A stretch of 64,000 nt of DNA, taken from FEB-25 sp963822175 (GTDB lineage Bacteria > Chloroflexota > Anaerolineae > Anaerolineales > UBA4823). The DNA lies in the NCBI GenBank assembly GCA_963822175.1, contig CAWGGJ010000008.1:496001-560000 (forward strand), in the 5' to 3' direction. The first letter of the stretch is position 1. Each line of letters opens with the position of its first letter. Under the pieces are notes generated by a model. It had not been told where the DNA came from, ran no database searches, and worked only from the letters and a program-made list of their open reading frames with translations. A program made the translations under genes and the position numbers. Below are positions 61,402-64,000 of this stretch, in pieces.

Positions 61402-61803
61402 TCATGCTGCTCGATGAGAACTTGATGCCTCATTCCGGCGCAGGAGAGAACGGACGCGAGCCACAAACACCTGTGGGTGGAACGTCTCCAACAGGCACAG
61501 ATCTGCTCCGACTTCCAGGCTTATCAAGACATCTTCTTCATGCAGATTTGCTCCCATCAGGATCACAGGCAACCTGCCATTGGTTTCTTCTGAACGCAGG
61601 GATCGAATGATTGCCAGGCTTTTACAGCCAGGTAAATCCTGGTCAAATATGAGCAGTGTGGGATTTTCCAGATGGATTACATCCAATGCTCCTATTCCAT
61701 GGGAAACAGGCACCACTAAATAACCTGCCTCCGATAAGCAGGAAGCGACTGAGTGAATCATGGAATTATCCCCGCTAAACAGTAAGATCTTTACAGATTT
61801 CAT
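61402..61803 (-). CDS. Stand-alone receiver-domain protein with altered active site
   Basis: A 133-residue single receiver domain: VKILLFSGDNSMIHSVASCL, LLIFDQDLPGCKSL with the phospho-Asp, LPVILMGANLHEEDVL, and DLCLLETFHPQVFVARVRSLLRR. The first acidic pair is reduced to SGD, the switch Thr is Gly, and the conserved Lys before Pro is absent (ETFHP). Phosphorylation-dependent switching is therefore doubtful. No output domain. It converges on the histidine kinase gene, seven bases away. Confidence 0.85.
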   Translation of the reverse strand: MKSVKILLFSGDNSMIHSVASCLSEAGYLVVPVSHGIGALDVIHLENPTLLIFDQDLPGCKSLAIIRSLRSEETNGRLPVILMGANLHEEDVLISLEVGADLCLLETFHPQVFVARVRSLLRRNEASSSHRAA

Positions 61804-61910
61804 ATATGACTGCTTTCCGCTAGCCTGTATATACTGTAAATAAACACTATTCAGATATCATTAAGGAAACATTTCAAGATTGTTCGCGTTTCACTACCAT
61901 TTATTGCAAT

Positions 61911-61949
61911 TTAAAAAACCCTGCCAGGATTGATCATCCTGGCAGGGTT
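61911..61949 (-). terminator. Terminator of the NBR1-domain lipoprotein gene
   Basis: AACCCTGCCAGGAT (61917-61930) and ATCCTGGCAGGGTT (61936-61949) form a perfect 14-bp stem. On the minus strand it is followed by T6, 27 bases past the stop codon. Confidence 0.9.
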
Positions 61950-61975
61950 GTGGTTTATTGTTGAGATCTGATATA

Positions 61976-63199
61976 TTACTGGTCAAACTTCCAATATTCG
62001 ATCAAGTCGACATATACGGTTAAGTTATCGGTATTGGATGAGCCAATGACCAGACCAAATAGTCCATGGTCAAAGGTATTGTCTGTAAATTCAGCAATCT
62101 TATGTCCATTGGCATATAAGCGGATGGTGGTGCCTTGCATCCAAAGACCCATTATGTTGGTCTGGTTTGCACCTGCTTTGATGGAAGATGCTGTGCTCCA
62201 CCCTTGAAGCTCATTATAGGTTTGTCCATCCCATATATACAGGCGGAATCGACCATCGCAGGAGAATTCAAAGACATAACCTTTTTCAGGTTCGGGTGCA
62301 CGCCCAAGTAATCCATACTTATCCAGACCGGAGCAAGTATCTCCCATAATGAATGTGGCTTGCAGGTAGTAATCCTTCATGGATGGCTGATTGGAAATAC
62401 CCCATTCATCACCACCAGGATGAAGTGCCTTCATGACCATCTTCCCATCTTCTATGGTAAATTGGGTATTGGCTGTTTCGAGCAGGTACCAATTTGCAGA
62501 ATTATCCATGGGGTCGCTCCAGGTTGGAGAACCAAGGTTGAGCTCAGATATCCCTTCTACCACTTTTATCTGCACAAAGAATGACTGGTTTGCATTGGTG
62601 CCTGTACCGAAATTAACCCCGGTGGCATTGCGTAGCTGCCAATCTCCACGATAGGAGCCGATTGTCCCAGGAGCCTTCAGAGTGACCGAGAGGTCGACGG
62701 TGCTGCCTGGTGCTGTTGAGCCAGTCAGGGGAAGTGGGCTGATACCATTCATTTGATCCCCACTGACAAATACCAAGGCATACTGGCTTGTCCAGGTACA
62801 GGTGCCCGAATTTTGTAAGCGCCAGGTCTTGACGAATTCCTCACCTGGCAGCAGCTCAGTGTCATCCGGGATGGTCACATCACTCACGAATTTAACCTGG
62901 TCGGTGCAATTCGCTTGATCAGGCGTGGTGGTTATTGTGGGAGTTGCTGTGGGTAATGATGTAGATGTGGAAGTAGGGGAGGATTCAGGCGTTGCCGTCG
63001 GTGGAATTTGGGTGATCGCAACGGTCGGTGCCGGACTGGGTGGGATGGTGGTGGGAAGTGCTGCAGCAGTTTGGGCTGCCTGGGTGAATACCAGCCCAGG
63101 ATCGGGAGTGGAGACCTCAGTTGTCGGCTGGCTACAAGCAACCAGGGCAAATGTGAAGAGAACAATAAAGGTGATGGTGAGAAGCGTGTGCAATTTCAT
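61976..63199 (-). CDS. Lipoprotein with NBR1 Ig-like domain and LamG/concanavalin-like domain
   Basis: From ATG 63199 (GAGGG eight bases upstream), 407 residues: lipoprotein signal peptide (LLTITFIVLFTFALVAC), a Pro/Thr/Ser-rich stalk to ~100, an NBR1-type four-tryptophan domain (DDTELLPGEEFVKTWRLQNS, GTCTWTSQYALVFVSGD, GSYRGDWQLRN), and a C-terminal jelly-roll domain (WSDPMDNSANWYLLETAN, MKDYYLQATFIMGDTC, GLFGLVIGSSNTDNLTVYVD). This domain pair is a surface protein type common in Chloroflexota, perhaps binding carbohydrate. Confidence 0.88.
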   Translation of the reverse strand: MKLHTLLTITFIVLFTFALVACSQPTTEVSTPDPGLVFTQAAQTAAALPTTIPPSPAPTVAITQIPPTATPESSPTSTSTSLPTATPTITTTPDQANCTDQVKFVSDVTIPDDTELLPGEEFVKTWRLQNSGTCTWTSQYALVFVSGDQMNGISPLPLTGSTAPGSTVDLSVTLKAPGTIGSYRGDWQLRNATGVNFGTGTNANQSFFVQIKVVEGISELNLGSPTWSDPMDNSANWYLLETANTQFTIEDGKMVMKALHPGGDEWGISNQPSMKDYYLQATFIMGDTCSGLDKYGLLGRAPEPEKGYVFEFSCDGRFRLYIWDGQTYNELQGWSTASSIKAGANQTNIMGLWMQGTTIRLYANGHKIAEFTDNTFDHGLFGLVIGSSNTDNLTVYVDLIEYWKFDQ

Positions 63200-63313
63200 A
63201 GTTTTTACCCTCATGATTAAAGGAACCGGTTTAACTTAACTCCATAATTTTTGATGAAACAACAGTACGCTCATTATGACGTAAATTATACGATAGATGT
63301 TCCATTTCGCCAG

Positions 63314-63341
63314 TTGGTCGATCCTTACTTAAGGATATAAT
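63314..63341 (+). promoter_or_regulatory. Promoter of the deoxynucleoside kinase gene
   Basis: TTGGTC (63314-63319), 16-bp spacer, TATAAT (63336-63341). The ribosome site TGGAGG (63348-63353) follows at once, so the leader is only ~13 bases. Confidence 0.65.
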
Positions 63342-63360
63342 ATTATATGGAGGTAGCTAA

Positions 63361-64000
63361 ATGACCAAAAGGATCATCATCGTCGCTGGCAATATCGGTG
63401 TAGGTAAGACTTCATTGGCAGAACGGTTGAGTGAGCGGCTGGGATGGCGCTGTGCGTATGAATCTGTAGCAGATAACCCCTACCTGGCTGATTTCTACGC
63501 AGATATGCGCATGTGGTCCTTCCATTTACAAATATTCTTCTTGGGACATCGAGCTCAACAGTATCTGGAGCTGGCGAACGACCCGCAATCAGTGATCTTT
63601 GATCGCACGATTTACGAAGATGCTTTCATCTTTGCCAGGGCGCTACAGCATATGGGCAATGTGAGCGAACGTGATTATCTTTCCTATCGGAGAGTATTTG
63701 AGCTGATCACCTCACGACTACCCGCACCCGATCTGTTGATCTATTTAAAAGCGCCAGTTCCGGTGCTGATGGATCGCATTCGCAGCCGTGCCCGTAGCAT
63801 CGAAACCGGAATTACTGATGAGTATTTATCCCTGCTCGAATCGTTTTATGAAGATTGGGTAAAAATCTACGATGTATGTCCAGTCCTGACGATTCGATCC
63901 GATGATTTGGATTTCGTCCACAAGCCCCAACACCTGGATATCGTTGTTAAACGTATCCAGGACCGCCTGGCAGGTAAGGAAGACCTGGTTTTTCCGGTTG
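63361..64000 (+). CDS. Deoxynucleoside kinase (3' end outside window)
   Basis: Phosphorylates deoxynucleosides for salvage. The frame is open from ATG 63361 to the window end (213 codons), so the stop lies beyond. P-loop GNIGVGKTSLAERL, ERS-like substrate pocket with VADNPYLADFYAD, WSFHLQIFFLGHR, catalytic DRTIYEDAFIFA, and a lid region RIRSRARSIE are typical of the dGK/dAK family of Gram-positive bacteria. Start supported by GGAGG seven bases upstream. Confidence 0.93.
   Translation, partial: MTKRIIIVAGNIGVGKTSLAERLSERLGWRCAYESVADNPYLADFYADMRMWSFHLQIFFLGHRAQQYLELANDPQSVIFDRTIYEDAFIFARALQHMGNVSERDYLSYRRVFELITSRLPAPDLLIYLKAPVPVLMDRIRSRARSIETGITDEYLSLLESFYEDWVKIYDVCPVLTIRSDDLDFVHKPQHLDIVVKRIQDRLAGKEDLVFPV

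Overview
The window is a stretch of bacterial chromosome, most likely from a Chloroflexota organism of the Anaerolineae type. This is inferred from gene content: a dcw cluster with a long basic FtsQ, a class II (B12-dependent) ribonucleotide reductase behind NrdR, an NBR1-type Ig-domain lipoprotein, an LCP protein with a Pro/Thr-rich linker, and RNase Y beside RecX. No 16S rRNA is present, so the placement is not proven.

Layout. 1-7154: PPK2 polyphosphate kinase (cut by the left edge), a P2-like P-type ATPase, a small three-helix-bundle protein, a SulP anion transporter and a ClC-type protein. 7155-9000: a gene-poor scar holding a broken tyrosine recombinase, three ~91-bp tandem copies of the 3' end and terminator of the initiator tRNA, and that tRNA. 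9042-15687: a DivIC-like protein, tRNA-Leu(CAG), then an envelope group: a membrane histidine-kinase homologue without its phospho-acceptor His, an LCP transferase, a GH25-like hydrolase and a polysaccharide-deacetylase-like lipoprotein. 15802-24606: GyrA with a 267-residue lysine-rich AT-hook tail, tryptophanase, a membrane protein of unknown role, an MBL hydrolase, RNase Y and RecX. 25303-31510: padR-modA-modB without modC, a fused malic enzyme/phosphotransacetylase and a cysteine-desulfurase-like enzyme.

31562-50178 is a complete-looking dcw division/cell-wall cluster: mraZ, rsmH, ftsL, ftsI, murF, mraY, murD, ftsW, murG, a CvpA-like gene, murC, a 73-codon ORF, murB, ddl, ftsQ, ftsA, ftsZ. 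It lacks murE. It starts at a promoter with four GTGGK direct repeats of 10-bp period, the expected MraZ operator. Three of its genes (murD, ddl, ftsQ) each carry one +1 frame change. Behind ftsZ lie two hairpin-rich, T-tract-ended segments that look like unassigned structured RNAs, then nrdR and nrdJ.

53978-64000: a MacA/MacB-type ABC export operon with a lipoprotein, divergent from a secreted repeat protein and an OmpR-type two-component pair; a degenerate receiver protein; an NBR1-domain lipoprotein; and a deoxynucleoside kinase cut by the right edge.

The most unusual items are the tRNA-tail tandem array with integrase remnant, the histone-like GyrA tail, the histidine-less kinase of the envelope group, the three same-direction frame changes in dcw, and the structured RNAs between ftsZ and nrdR. 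No CRISPR array, intact insertion sequence or recognisable defence system was seen.
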